Origin: an uncultured Anaerolineae bacterium
GTDB taxonomy: Bacteria > Chloroflexota > Anaerolineae > Aggregatilineales > Phototrophicaceae
Assembly (NCBI GenBank): GCA_934216615.1
Contig: CAKQCB010000008.1
Span: 1 to 64,000 of the forward strand
Direction of reading: 5' to 3'
Length of the DNA: 64,000 nucleotides
The notes beneath the pieces were generated by a model. That model had not been told where the DNA came from. It made no database searches and saw nothing but the letters and a program-made list of their open reading frames with translations. The position numbers were made by a program, and so were the translations under genes. Below, in pieces: positions 53,089-61,527 of the stretch; within the stretch, counting starts at the first letter, position 1; every line of letters starts with the position of its first letter.

Positions 53089-53288
53089 GGTATTTTCCTA
53101 TTTAAACAACTTAACAATCTGTTGGCACCAATGAGTAAATCTTCAGGCTTTTGTTAATCACCCTAGTATATGCTATTTGTCCGTACTTTAGGCTTTAATA
53201 CGGATAAATTTCAGAAATTTTTGAGGAATCCCTCAATGGTTTCTCTAGGATGGAATTTAAAACGTAAGGTTGAATTCACCCTGAAGGG

Positions 53289-53325
53289 GGATCACTCAAT
53301 TCATATTATTTAAATTGAGTGATCC
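53289..53325. terminator. Hairpin downstream of the DUF952 gene
   Basis: A perfect 13-bp inverted repeat (53289-53301 with 53313-53325), 11-base loop. No long T-run on the reverse strand, so termination is plausible but weaker than elsewhere in the window. Confidence 0.6.
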
Positions 53326-53355
53326 ACGTCTGAAATTGGAGTTACAGATCGGTTG

Positions 53356-53718
53356 TTAAAGCATCATTGGGGCGTTGGGTAAGGTGAACGTGCCATCTGC
53401 ATTAGGAGGAAACTCAAGCACTCGAATGACCGCGTCCAAGTTGAGCGCGCCGTATAAGTGCGGGAAGACTTCGTTCCCTTCGTTATCTTCAAACGGGGGT
53501 TCAAATTTGAGGGGTGAGGTCAGTTTTTCAGGGTCAACGATCAGCAATAGCAGGCCGGTATGCCCTTGAAAACGCGCGTTTGCCACACGAACCACCTGAT
53601 CCGGCGATGAGAAATGAATGAACCCTTCCGCGTCGAGCGTGTCACCGCGATAGGTGCCTTCCCGTTGGGCGCGTTCCCACGCTTGGCTAGGGACAATATG
53701 TAAAATCGGTGTGTGCAA
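53356..53718 (-). CDS. DUF952 family protein
   Basis: A 120-residue protein with a TTG start supported by a perfect AGGAGG at 53725-53730 and 6-base spacing. The sequence has ILHIVPSQAWERAQREGTYRGDTLDAEGFIHFS, KLTSPLKFEPP and FPHLYGALNLDAVIRVLEFP, the DUF952 pattern (small proteins of unknown function, related in fold to ADP-ribose-binding or tRNA 2'-phosphotransferase-like domains in some reports). It starts 2 bases after the upstream gene, so it is cotranscribed with it. Confidence 0.87.
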   Translation of the reverse strand: MHTPILHIVPSQAWERAQREGTYRGDTLDAEGFIHFSSPDQVVRVANARFQGHTGLLLLIVDPEKLTSPLKFEPPFEDNEGNEVFPHLYGALNLDAVIRVLEFPPNADGTFTLPNAPMML

Positions 53719-53720
53719 AA

Positions 53721-54257
53721 TCAGCCTCCTGTAATCGGCCCGGGGGTTCTTTGAATCGGTTGTAAGTTTTCATTGCTTGTCTCGCCAGAAGGATCGGTGA
53801 CTTCCGGTGCTGGGGTTGCTTCAGCGTTGGGGGTAGGCGTCATGGTGATGAACCCTGAAGGCGGACGGGTTGGGTTTAAGCGCGGTGTCGGAATTTGCGG
53901 GATGGGCGTACCTTGTATGTTCACTGCAAGGGGCACTCCAAACGGCTGATCTGTTGACGCGCGTCGGTCTAATTCGTCGCGGGTTGCTTCAAAGGTGTTG
54001 TAGATCACCCCATCTAAATAGGCGTTGGGTAGAGTTTGCGCCAGTTGAACGCCTAACGCGGGCACGCTGTCGCGCATGGCAATCAGCGTGAGCGTGACGG
54101 TGTACCCATTAGGAATTAAACGGATGAAATCGAAGTTATCGATCACCGTGGGGTGAAAGGCTTCCCAATATTCACGGGCGGCGTCAAAAAGCCACTCTGC
54201 GCCCAGATTCGGCGCAATCATCAGGAAATGAAAATCAGGTCGTTGATCTGCCTGCAT
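53721..54257 (-). CDS. Hypothetical protein with Pro/Thr-rich tail
   Basis: A 178-residue protein. The first 105 residues are alpha/beta (FHFLMIAPNLGAEWLFDAAREYW, NGYTVTLTLIAMRDSVPALG); the C-terminal 70 are Pro/Thr/Gly-rich and disordered. There is no signal peptide although such tails are typical of exported proteins in this window. First gene of the two-gene operon with DUF952. Not recognised. Confidence 0.55.
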   Translation of the reverse strand: MQADQRPDFHFLMIAPNLGAEWLFDAAREYWEAFHPTVIDNFDFIRLIPNGYTVTLTLIAMRDSVPALGVQLAQTLPNAYLDGVIYNTFEATRDELDRRASTDQPFGVPLAVNIQGTPIPQIPTPRLNPTRPPSGFITMTPTPNAEATPAPEVTDPSGETSNENLQPIQRTPGPITGG

Positions 54258-54398
54258 ATCTCATCCATAGGGTAAACCGACAAAAACATCATTCTATAGT
54301 ACACGAGTTGTGGGCAAGAAATAGCCCTCTGGCATGAGTATTCATGACCTTCTAAACCGTCTTGCTCATTTGAGAGAGAAATGAGACTTGTATATCAC

Positions 54399-54430
54399 AG
54401 GTGAAAGGTGATGTGAGTCACCCTTCACCT
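54399..54430. terminator. Hairpin downstream of DinB gene
   Basis: Stem 54399-54411 with 54418-54430 (13 pairs with one mismatch), 6-base loop. No T-run on the reverse strand; possible terminator of the DinB gene. Confidence 0.5.
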
Positions 54431-54452
54431 ATTGAATATCATCCCCACAGGG

Positions 54453-54938
54453 CTAGATGATCGCTTCCCCGTACTCGAGGATGCGAACCAACTGTTCAAT
54501 ATGGTTGATGTCGTGCAAGGCGACGCTCACGGCTTGGTCGAGGACGGTGCCTTCGCCATATTCGGGGTGCGTGCCGAGACGCGCCCATTGTTCGGGTGTG
54601 AGGCTTTCAAGGTAGGTGATAAAGTCACGCCGTTTATCATAGAAGGCTTGGAGCACCTGCTGAAGGTCTTGTTCGCTGTACTTGTGCGTGGTGACCCATT
54701 CCAAATAAGGCAGTTTCTCGTAGTGGGGGTTCACTTCTGCAACAGCCAACCGAATACGATCCCAGAAGCTCGTCTCTAAGTCGAGCATGTGCCCAACCAC
54801 TTCTAACGTATTCCAACCGTCCGCACCATCACGGAGCGTGCGGGCTTTTTCTTGATCTACGCCATACATCAACGCATACAGTAGAACGGGGGTTTTACGT
54901 AAGGAACGGATTGCTTTTTCAGAAGATAGAATAGCCAC
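54453..54938 (-). CDS. DinB-like protein
   Basis: A 161-residue four-helix-bundle protein of the DinB/YfiT-like superfamily. It has a metal-binding His at VGHMLDLE (about residue 50) and a pair in ALHDINHIEQL (about 141-145). The family includes damage-inducible and thiol-dependent transferases; most members are of unknown function. GTG start with GGAGGAG at 6-base spacing. A 35-base gap separates it from iolD upstream, so it could be cotranscribed with it. Confidence 0.85.
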   Translation of the reverse strand: MAILSSEKAIRSLRKTPVLLYALMYGVDQEKARTLRDGADGWNTLEVVGHMLDLETSFWDRIRLAVAEVNPHYEKLPYLEWVTTHKYSEQDLQQVLQAFYDKRRDFITYLESLTPEQWARLGTHPEYGEGTVLDQAVSVALHDINHIEQLVRILEYGEAII

Positions 54939-54973
54939 GTTGAACTCCTCCTATACTCTTTATGCTGGACTCA

Positions 54974-56836
54974 TTAAAGGAAATGCCGTTCGTTCTGTTT
55001 TGCTTCGTCGTACTTTTCGCGGGCTTCTTGTACGGATGGGTTTTCTGACACTTCCGCAACGGCGACATCCCACCATGATTCATACCCGCTCACCCGTTGA
55101 CGACGGTCTGTTTCCACAACGATACACACGGTTTGTGGAATGGTCTTCGCTTGCTCAATCGCGTTAGCAAGCTCATCTTTGTGCTGAACGCGGATCACAT
55201 ACGCGCCCATGCTGGCCGCATTCGCACCGAGGTCAAGGCTGAGAGTTTCGCCATCCAAATGCCCGCTGTCGGTGCGATAACGGAATTTTGTGCCGAAGCC
55301 ATCACTGCCGACGGACTTGGATAACCCGCCGATGCTGGCATAGCCGTGATTATCCACCAGCACAATCGTGATTTTGATGTTCTCTTGGATGGCGGTCACA
55401 ATTTCCGAATTCATCATCAGGTAAGAAGCGTCGCCCACCATCACATACACTTCGCGTGAAGGGTCGGCCATTTTGATGCCGATGCCCCCCGCGATTTCGT
55501 AGCCCATCGTCGAGAACCCGTATTCGAGATGATAACCTTTGGTGTCCCGCGTGCGCCACAGTTTATGCAGGTCGCCGGGCATACTGCCTGCGGCACACAT
55601 CACCACGTCTTTGGGACGCGAGAGGGTATTCACCACGCCGATCACTTCTCCTTGACTGATGAGCGGGCCATGTTCCAAATCGTAAATCCGCTGTACTTCT
55701 TGATCCCACGATTCGTTAAATTCACGCGCACGCGCTTGGTAGTCAGCTTCGGTGTGATAGCCGCTGAGGAAGTTGAGCAGTTCTTCTAAGGTCACCTGCG
55801 CATCCCCTGTGAGCGGTAGGGCAGCGTGTTTGTAAGCGTCAAATTCCGCGACGTTGATATTGATGAAACGCACATTGGGGTTTTGGAAGGCGGTTTTGCT
55901 GGCAGAGGTGAAGTCGCTGTAACGGGTGCCGATGCCGATCACCAAGTCCGCTTCGCGCGCCATGATGTTCGCGCCGGGCGTCCCAGTCACCCCTAACGCG
56001 CCCAAATTCAAAGGATGATTATAAGGAAGCGCACCTTTCCCTGCTTGGGTTTCGCCTACGGGGATGCCCGTCGCTTCGATGAACCGACGCAGCATGTGCG
56101 TGGCTTCGCTGTAATGCACGCCACCACCAGCGATGATGAGAGGCTTTTTAGCGTCCTTGATCCATTGGCTGGCGCGGTGCAGTAAACTTTGGTCGGGACG
56201 GTTGCGGGGGATGACCCACACTTGTTTTTCAAATAGGTGCGCGGGGAAATCATAGGCTTCTGCTTGCACATCTTGCGGTAAGGCTAACGTGACTGCGCCC
56301 GTATTGGATGGTGATGTCAACACGCGCATGACTTCAGGAAAGGCGGTGATCAACTGTTCGGGGCGGTTGATGCGATCCCAGTACCGAGAGACGGGTTTAA
56401 AACAATCATTCACCGAAATATCTTGGGTGTATTCCCATTCGACCTGTTGAAGAACAGGGGCTTGGGTACGTTCAGCAAAAATGTCACCGGGTAGTAATAG
56501 GATGGGGATGCGGTTCACCGTCGCCACGCCTGCGCCCGTCACCATGTTCAGCGCGCCCGGCCCAATGGAGGAAGTACAGGCGAAGGTTTGCAGGCGGTTC
56601 TTCATTTTTGCGTAGGCGATGGCGGTATGCACCATGCCCTGCTCATTGCGCGCTTGGTAAAAACGGAATTTGTCGGCATACTGCTGGAGTGCTTGCCCGA
56701 TCCCCGCGACGTTGCCATGCCCGAAAATTCCCCAACAGCCTGCGAAGAAGGCGGTTTCGTTGCCATCTCTTGAAACATATTGTTGTGTGAGTGCCAAAAT
56801 CAACGCTTGTGCGGTTGTTAAGCGAACCGTACTCAT
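54974..56836 (-). CDS. iolD: 3D-(3,5/4)-trihydroxycyclohexane-1,2-dione hydrolase
   Basis: A 620-residue thiamine diphosphate enzyme of the acetolactate-synthase-like family. The N-terminal part has CWGIFGHGNVAGIGQAL, the ThDP-binding region has VMVGDASYLMMNSEI...VLVDNHGYASIGGL, and the middle has GIGTRYSDFTSASK. This architecture is typical of IolD, which opens the ring in myo-inositol catabolism. AGAGG precedes the ATG. Other iol genes are not adjacent: a dehydrogenase and an epimerase-type gene lie 12-15 kb away. Divergent from a sugar-binding protein gene. Confidence 0.92.
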   Translation of the reverse strand: MSTVRLTTAQALILALTQQYVSRDGNETAFFAGCWGIFGHGNVAGIGQALQQYADKFRFYQARNEQGMVHTAIAYAKMKNRLQTFACTSSIGPGALNMVTGAGVATVNRIPILLLPGDIFAERTQAPVLQQVEWEYTQDISVNDCFKPVSRYWDRINRPEQLITAFPEVMRVLTSPSNTGAVTLALPQDVQAEAYDFPAHLFEKQVWVIPRNRPDQSLLHRASQWIKDAKKPLIIAGGGVHYSEATHMLRRFIEATGIPVGETQAGKGALPYNHPLNLGALGVTGTPGANIMAREADLVIGIGTRYSDFTSASKTAFQNPNVRFININVAEFDAYKHAALPLTGDAQVTLEELLNFLSGYHTEADYQARAREFNESWDQEVQRIYDLEHGPLISQGEVIGVVNTLSRPKDVVMCAAGSMPGDLHKLWRTRDTKGYHLEYGFSTMGYEIAGGIGIKMADPSREVYVMVGDASYLMMNSEIVTAIQENIKITIVLVDNHGYASIGGLSKSVGSDGFGTKFRYRTDSGHLDGETLSLDLGANAASMGAYVIRVQHKDELANAIEQAKTIPQTVCIVVETDRRQRVSGYESWWDVAVAEVSENPSVQEAREKYDEAKQNERHFL

Positions 56837-56933
56837 GTCATACCTCTATTAATAGATAAAAAATGAAAACATTGTGAATTATCCCATGTAATATTTCTAG
56901 TAATATTTACATGTTGAAAAGTGAATGATAAAT

Positions 56934-56957
56934 TGTTGAACGTTGCATCGAACAACA
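56934..56957. promoter_or_regulatory. Candidate operator dyad in the iolD / binding-protein intergenic region
   Basis: A dyad with arms TGTTGAACG (56934-56942) and CGAACAACA (56949-56957), which match as inverted copies at the outer five and inner two positions. It lies between the divergent iolD and solute-binding genes, near both presumed promoters. LacI- and GntR-type repressors of sugar pathways often bind such sites. A second, imperfect dyad (CATGTAA...TTACATG) occurs at about 56885-56912. Confidence 0.45.
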
Positions 56958-57034
56958 TTCATTGAAAAATAATGAAAGTGATTGAAACCCTTCAGTCACG
57001 ATAAACACGAACCCGATTATGTAGTGGAGACACA

Positions 57035-58312
57035 ATGAAGCATTTGCGAAACATCACCCTTACCGTTCTTATCGTCGCCCTGTTGACAGCATTTACTTCA
57101 ACCCAAGCGAATGTCGCCCCCCGTTTAGAGGTTTTCTCATGGTTAGCGAGCCAAGGTGTGGATGAAGGCTTAAGCACCATGATGTCTGAATATACCCAAT
57201 CTTATCCGAATATTCAGCTGGTGAATGCGGCCATCGCTGGCGGATATGGCATTACCGCCAAAGCGGTCTTGAACACGCGGATGTTAGGCGGAAACCCACC
57301 CGACACTTTTCAAGTGCATGCGGGCGCTGAATTACAGAGTTTATGGGTGGCGGCGCGTCGTGTCGAAAACCTCAATCACCTGTTCAATACCAATGGTTGG
57401 TGGGGACAGTTCTCTCAACAGTTGATCTCGATGGTGTCTGACCCGGCGGGGAATGTGTACGCCGTCCCGACGAATATCCACCGCTCAAATGTGATGTGGT
57501 TCGCGCCTGCAAACTTGGCGACTTGGGGCGTCAGCGCGCCGACGACATGGAATGAATTTGTGACCGTGACCTGCCCCGCCCTACAAGCGCAGGGGATCAC
57601 CCCGCTGGTGGTGGGCGAAACATGGACGCTCTCACACCTGTGGGAAAGTGTGGCATTGAGCGTGTTAGGAAGTAGTGGTTATAACGGGTTATGGAATGGT
57701 CAAACCGCGTGGAACAGCGCGGTCATGCAAACGGTCTGGTCAACATTTGACAGCATCCTCGATTGCGCCAATACCGACGGCGAGCAGATGACATGGCAAA
57801 CGGTTGTCGAACGGGTCATGAATGGGGAAGGTGCTTTCACCGTGATGGGGGACTGGACGGTATCCTATGTTGAGCATGTGATGAACTTAGAAGCCCGCAC
57901 CGATTATGATTGGGTCGCCTCGCCGGGGACGGCGGGGGTCTTCATGATGTCGGTGGACAGCTTCGCTTTACCTGTGGCGGCGAATAACCCTAGCGCCGCG
58001 CTCAACTGGTTGAATGAAATTGGCCTCGCCCAAACCCAAGCCTCTGTTTCAGAAATGACCGGAACCTTACCCGCCAACATGAACGCGCTCAACCACATGA
58101 CGATTGAACCTGCATCCTACTTGGAAAGCGCCTTGAATGACCTGCGCAGTCAGGTGGTTGTGGGCAGTCAACGGCATGGGGCTGTCGCGCCTCAAAATTT
58201 TGAAGCGGGTTTCATGAACATCGTGACTGAATACAGCGTCTTGCGCGACGTGAACCAAGCCATCAACCAAAGTACCGCTCTGGCTTTGCAAAATGATCTC
58301 GGCGTGCGTTAA
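57035..58312 (+). CDS. Extracellular sugar-binding protein of an ABC importer (family 1)
   Basis: A 425-residue exported protein: signal peptide about 1-25 (ending TQA), then a periplasmic-binding-protein fold with VFSWLASQGVDEGLSTMM, GGYGITAKAVLNTRMLGGNPPDTFQVH, and an FTVMGDWTVSYV segment typical of family 1 sugar-binding proteins (maltose/chitobiose-type). No lipobox cysteine. No permease or ATPase genes are nearby, so it is an orphan that must share a transporter. Divergent from iolD. Substrate unknown. GGAG precedes the ATG. Confidence 0.88.
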   Translation: MKHLRNITLTVLIVALLTAFTSTQANVAPRLEVFSWLASQGVDEGLSTMMSEYTQSYPNIQLVNAAIAGGYGITAKAVLNTRMLGGNPPDTFQVHAGAELQSLWVAARRVENLNHLFNTNGWWGQFSQQLISMVSDPAGNVYAVPTNIHRSNVMWFAPANLATWGVSAPTTWNEFVTVTCPALQAQGITPLVVGETWTLSHLWESVALSVLGSSGYNGLWNGQTAWNSAVMQTVWSTFDSILDCANTDGEQMTWQTVVERVMNGEGAFTVMGDWTVSYVEHVMNLEARTDYDWVASPGTAGVFMMSVDSFALPVAANNPSAALNWLNEIGLAQTQASVSEMTGTLPANMNALNHMTIEPASYLESALNDLRSQVVVGSQRHGAVAPQNFEAGFMNIVTEYSVLRDVNQAINQSTALALQNDLGVR

Positions 58313-58340
58313 CCCCTAAAAGCCTTTCGCAAATGCTTTC

Positions 58341-58375
58341 AGAATCCCTCGTGTTTCACTGTGGGATTCTTTTTT
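58341..58375 (+). terminator. Intrinsic terminator after binding protein
   Basis: An 8-bp stem (58341-58348 with 58363-58370), 14-base loop and T5 at 58371-58375, within 30 bases of the stop codon. Confidence 0.78.
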
Positions 58376-58522
58376 ATTTGGGTAGATTGAACCCTTCAGC
58401 GGATTCGCTGGTAATCTATTAGATGCGCTCAAAGCACCGATTGATCCAAACCTCATGCTGTTCAAAATGAGGGTTTGCGTTATCGTTGAGTGAGGTGGCT
58501 GGCAAAACTTGATGACAAACAC

Positions 58523-61387
58523 ATGATTTTTAGTGAACCGCTTTTTTTACTGCTTTTACTTGTGATCCCGCTGGTGATCTACTGGGGATTTCCGCGTATC
58601 GCATTTCGTAAAACACGCGACACCATCAGCTTGGTGTTACGGGTCATCATGATGTGTTGTTTGGTGGCGGGGTTAGCGGGGTTACAACTGGCGCAAGCCT
58701 CTGACCGCCTCGCTGTCGTGTTTTTGCTCGACCATTCTGACAGTATGGATGTTCAGGCCAGAGAAGCACAGTTAGACTATGTGCGCGAAGCCTTGAACGC
58801 GATGCCCCCCGACGACCAAGCGGCGATTGTGGTCTTTGGCGCGTCGGCGCTGGTAGACCGTCCGTTGAATACTACCCGCGAAGTCACGACGATTCGCTCG
58901 ATTCCCCAAGGCACACAGACCCATTTAGAATCGGCCATTGCGTTAGGCCTAGCGCTTTTTCCTGAAGACAGCGCCCGCCGTATGGTTATCCTCAGTGATG
59001 GGGTGGAGACGCTCGGCAACGCGGTTGATATGGCACAGCGCGCATCCAATTTAGGCGTCGAGATCAGTTATGTCCCGCTCAGCTCCACGTTGGATGTGGC
59101 CGACATCCGCGTGAGTGATGTTCGTGTGCCCGCGTCCGTGGAACAGAACCAGCAGTTTGACCTCAGTTTTACGGTGACTTCCGACGAAGCGACCAACGCG
59201 ACGTTAAATCTCATCGCTGATGGGACGCTGTTAAGCTCTGAACGGGTACAGCTCGAACAGGGGGCGAACCATTACGCGCTCACATTGGAATCAGGCAATA
59301 CGGGCTTCAGCAACTTTCAGGTACAGGTGATCCCGACAGAAGCCGACCGTTTTAACCAAAACAATCATCTTTCGACGTTCAGCCGTGTGATAGGCCCATC
59401 GCGGGTTTTGGTAGTCGCGGTGGATGCGCAGGAAAGCCAAGCTATTGCCGATGCTTTAGAAGAACAGGGCATGGGCGTCACGCAGATCACCCCTAGCGCG
59501 ATTCCCAACACCTTAAACCAACTGGAAAGTTACGACTCGGTCATTTTGACGAATGTCCCCGCGACCCGTTTGCCGACGAGCAGGCTCAATCTCTTACAGC
59601 AGTATGTGCGTGATCTGGGTGGCAGTTTGATCGTCTCTGGCGGGCCGAACAGTTACGCGCCCGGGGGGTACTATCAAACCGCATTAGAAGAAATGCTCCC
59701 GCTGGATATGCAAATTCGCGATCAACAGCGCATCCCTCGTTTGACCATCAGCTATGTGATCGACCGTTCGGGCAGTATGACCAGCCTTTCACCGAATAGG
59801 ATTCCGATCATCGAACTCGCCAAAGAAGCGATTTTGCGTTCTTTAGAACTGCTCCAAGCGAATGACCGCGCCGGCGTGGTGTCGTTTGATACAGGCGGGA
59901 CTTGGATTGTGCCGTTACAAAATGTCGATGACCGCAGACGTCTGCAAATGCTCGTCGGGTCGATTGAGGCTTCCGGCGGGACGGACATTGGCGCGGGTTT
60001 GCGCCTTGCTGCCGAAGGTATGCGCGAAGAAACATCCGAACGGAAACACATCATTTTGCTGACGGACGGCGGGGCAAGCCCTGAAGGGCTGGCAGCGTTA
60101 GCGTCAGATTTGTATCAAAACTATAATACGACGCTCTCGGTGATCGCGTTAGGTTCGCAGATTCCGCCCTTTTTAAGCCAACTCGCGACGGCGGGTGGGG
60201 GCAATTATCATCAGATTACCGATGCCGATTTGATTCCCACTATTTTCACACAAGAAGCGATCTTAGCCACCCGTTCGTACATCATTGAAGAAGAATTTAC
60301 GCCTAGCATTTCAGGCATCAGCCCGATCATGGAGGGGATCACGTCCGCGCCATCTTTGACGGGATACGTCGCCACGACGGCCAAGCCGACGGGGTTAGTC
60401 GTGTTGGCTGGCCCTGAGCCGTTTCGTGATCCTATCCTCGCTCAATGGCAGTATGGCTTAGGTCGTGTGGTCGCCTTCACCAGTGATGCGACGGCGCGTT
60501 GGGGCACAAACTGGGTTGAATGGGATCAGTTTGGGCGCTTTTGGTCGCAAGTGGTGCAGTGGTCGATCATCGAAAATGCGACGGCCAATTTAGAAACGCA
60601 CATTGAGTATGTGGGTGAAAGTGCGTTTTTGATCGTCGATGCGCGAACGGATGACGATGCGTTCTTAAACGGCTTGACCTTACAGGCGCGTGTGGTCACG
60701 CCCAACACGAGCGAAGAAGCACAGCGCTTGACGTTATCGCAAGTGGCGCCGGGTCGTTACCAAGCAGAGTTTATCCCCAGTGAAGAAGGCGTGTATTTGT
60801 ATCATGTCAGTGGGGAAGGTGTGCCTCCAAATTCGGATGAGGTCGTCTCGTATACGGATAATAACGGCTGGGTGCTAAACTACTCGGCAGAGTACATCCC
60901 GATGGCGAACCCGCAGGCGGGCATCGAGCGCCTGCATGAAATCGCCACATTGACTAATGGACAATCGTTAGCGGGTGATGCTGCGCTTGTGTTCGCGCAT
61001 AACTTGAGCGTGCAGAATGCCTTAAGCCCGTTATGGCCCCTGTTCATTTTGATCGCTATTTTGTTACTTCCGCTGGATATTGCGATTCGACGTTTGTTAA
61101 TCACCCGTAGTGATTTAGACCGTGTACGTCAGCGCTTTAGCCGTGAACCGCAGATTGATCAAGACGCGGCACAACGACGCTCGACGTTGTTGGATGCCAA
61201 AACCCGTGCTCAACAGCGCACCCAAGGGGATGCTCCAACGGTTTCAGGGCCGCCCCTCAGCAAAAAGCCGACCTCGCCAACCCCCGCCCCCAAACCGACA
61301 TCAATCGATGCGCCTGCTTCGCCCCCATCAACTGGGGATAACCTCGCTGGACAGTTATTGAAGCGCCGTCGCGATCACCGCGAATAA
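58523..61387 (+). CDS. Membrane protein with two VWA domains and a GATase1-like domain
   Basis: A 954-residue protein from the ATG at 58523 (a GTG at 58490 gives 965). Two N-terminal helices (FLLLLLVIPLVIYW; LRVIMMCCLVAGLAGL) anchor a VWA domain with the MIDAS motif DHSDS (about 70-74), a glutamine-amidotransferase-like region (about 290-390), a second VWA with DRSGS (about 414-418) and TDGG, then a C-terminal helix (about 850-875) and a Pro-rich tail. This resembles BatA-like proteins, which bind metal-dependent partners outside the membrane. No aerotolerance partners (MoxR, BatB) are present. Function unknown. Confidence 0.85.
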   Translation: MIFSEPLFLLLLLVIPLVIYWGFPRIAFRKTRDTISLVLRVIMMCCLVAGLAGLQLAQASDRLAVVFLLDHSDSMDVQAREAQLDYVREALNAMPPDDQAAIVVFGASALVDRPLNTTREVTTIRSIPQGTQTHLESAIALGLALFPEDSARRMVILSDGVETLGNAVDMAQRASNLGVEISYVPLSSTLDVADIRVSDVRVPASVEQNQQFDLSFTVTSDEATNATLNLIADGTLLSSERVQLEQGANHYALTLESGNTGFSNFQVQVIPTEADRFNQNNHLSTFSRVIGPSRVLVVAVDAQESQAIADALEEQGMGVTQITPSAIPNTLNQLESYDSVILTNVPATRLPTSRLNLLQQYVRDLGGSLIVSGGPNSYAPGGYYQTALEEMLPLDMQIRDQQRIPRLTISYVIDRSGSMTSLSPNRIPIIELAKEAILRSLELLQANDRAGVVSFDTGGTWIVPLQNVDDRRRLQMLVGSIEASGGTDIGAGLRLAAEGMREETSERKHIILLTDGGASPEGLAALASDLYQNYNTTLSVIALGSQIPPFLSQLATAGGGNYHQITDADLIPTIFTQEAILATRSYIIEEEFTPSISGISPIMEGITSAPSLTGYVATTAKPTGLVVLAGPEPFRDPILAQWQYGLGRVVAFTSDATARWGTNWVEWDQFGRFWSQVVQWSIIENATANLETHIEYVGESAFLIVDARTDDDAFLNGLTLQARVVTPNTSEEAQRLTLSQVAPGRYQAEFIPSEEGVYLYHVSGEGVPPNSDEVVSYTDNNGWVLNYSAEYIPMANPQAGIERLHEIATLTNGQSLAGDAALVFAHNLSVQNALSPLWPLFILIAILLLPLDIAIRRLLITRSDLDRVRQRFSREPQIDQDAAQRRSTLLDAKTRAQQRTQGDAPTVSGPPLSKKPTSPTPAPKPTSIDAPASPPSTGDNLAGQLLKRRRDHRE

Positions 61388-61403
61388 CACAAAGTAAAAT
61401 GAA

Positions 61404-61447
61404 ATTTATCCCAAATATTGCGATAAAACGACAATTTTGGGATAAAT
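61404..61447. repeat. Perfect 12-bp inverted repeat (first of a pair)
   Basis: Arms 61404-61415 and 61436-61447 are perfect inverted copies with a 20-base loop. They share TATCCCAA/TTGGGATA with the next hairpin. Located between converging genes, 17 bases after the VWA gene. Confidence 0.8.
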
Positions 61448-61470
61448 AGTGTCCATTCTTTACAGTTTTG

Positions 61471-61504
61471 GAAAATATCCCAATTCATACTTTGGGATAT
61501 TTTC
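61471..61504. terminator. 13-bp hairpin between convergent genes
   Basis: Perfect 13-bp stem (61471-61483 with 61492-61504), 8-base loop, with A4/T4 inside the outer stem. It is a good bidirectional terminator for the VWA gene and the GH20 gene, whose stop is 24 bases away. Confidence 0.85.
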
Positions 61505-61527
61505 TAGCCTGATGGCGAGAGCGTCGC

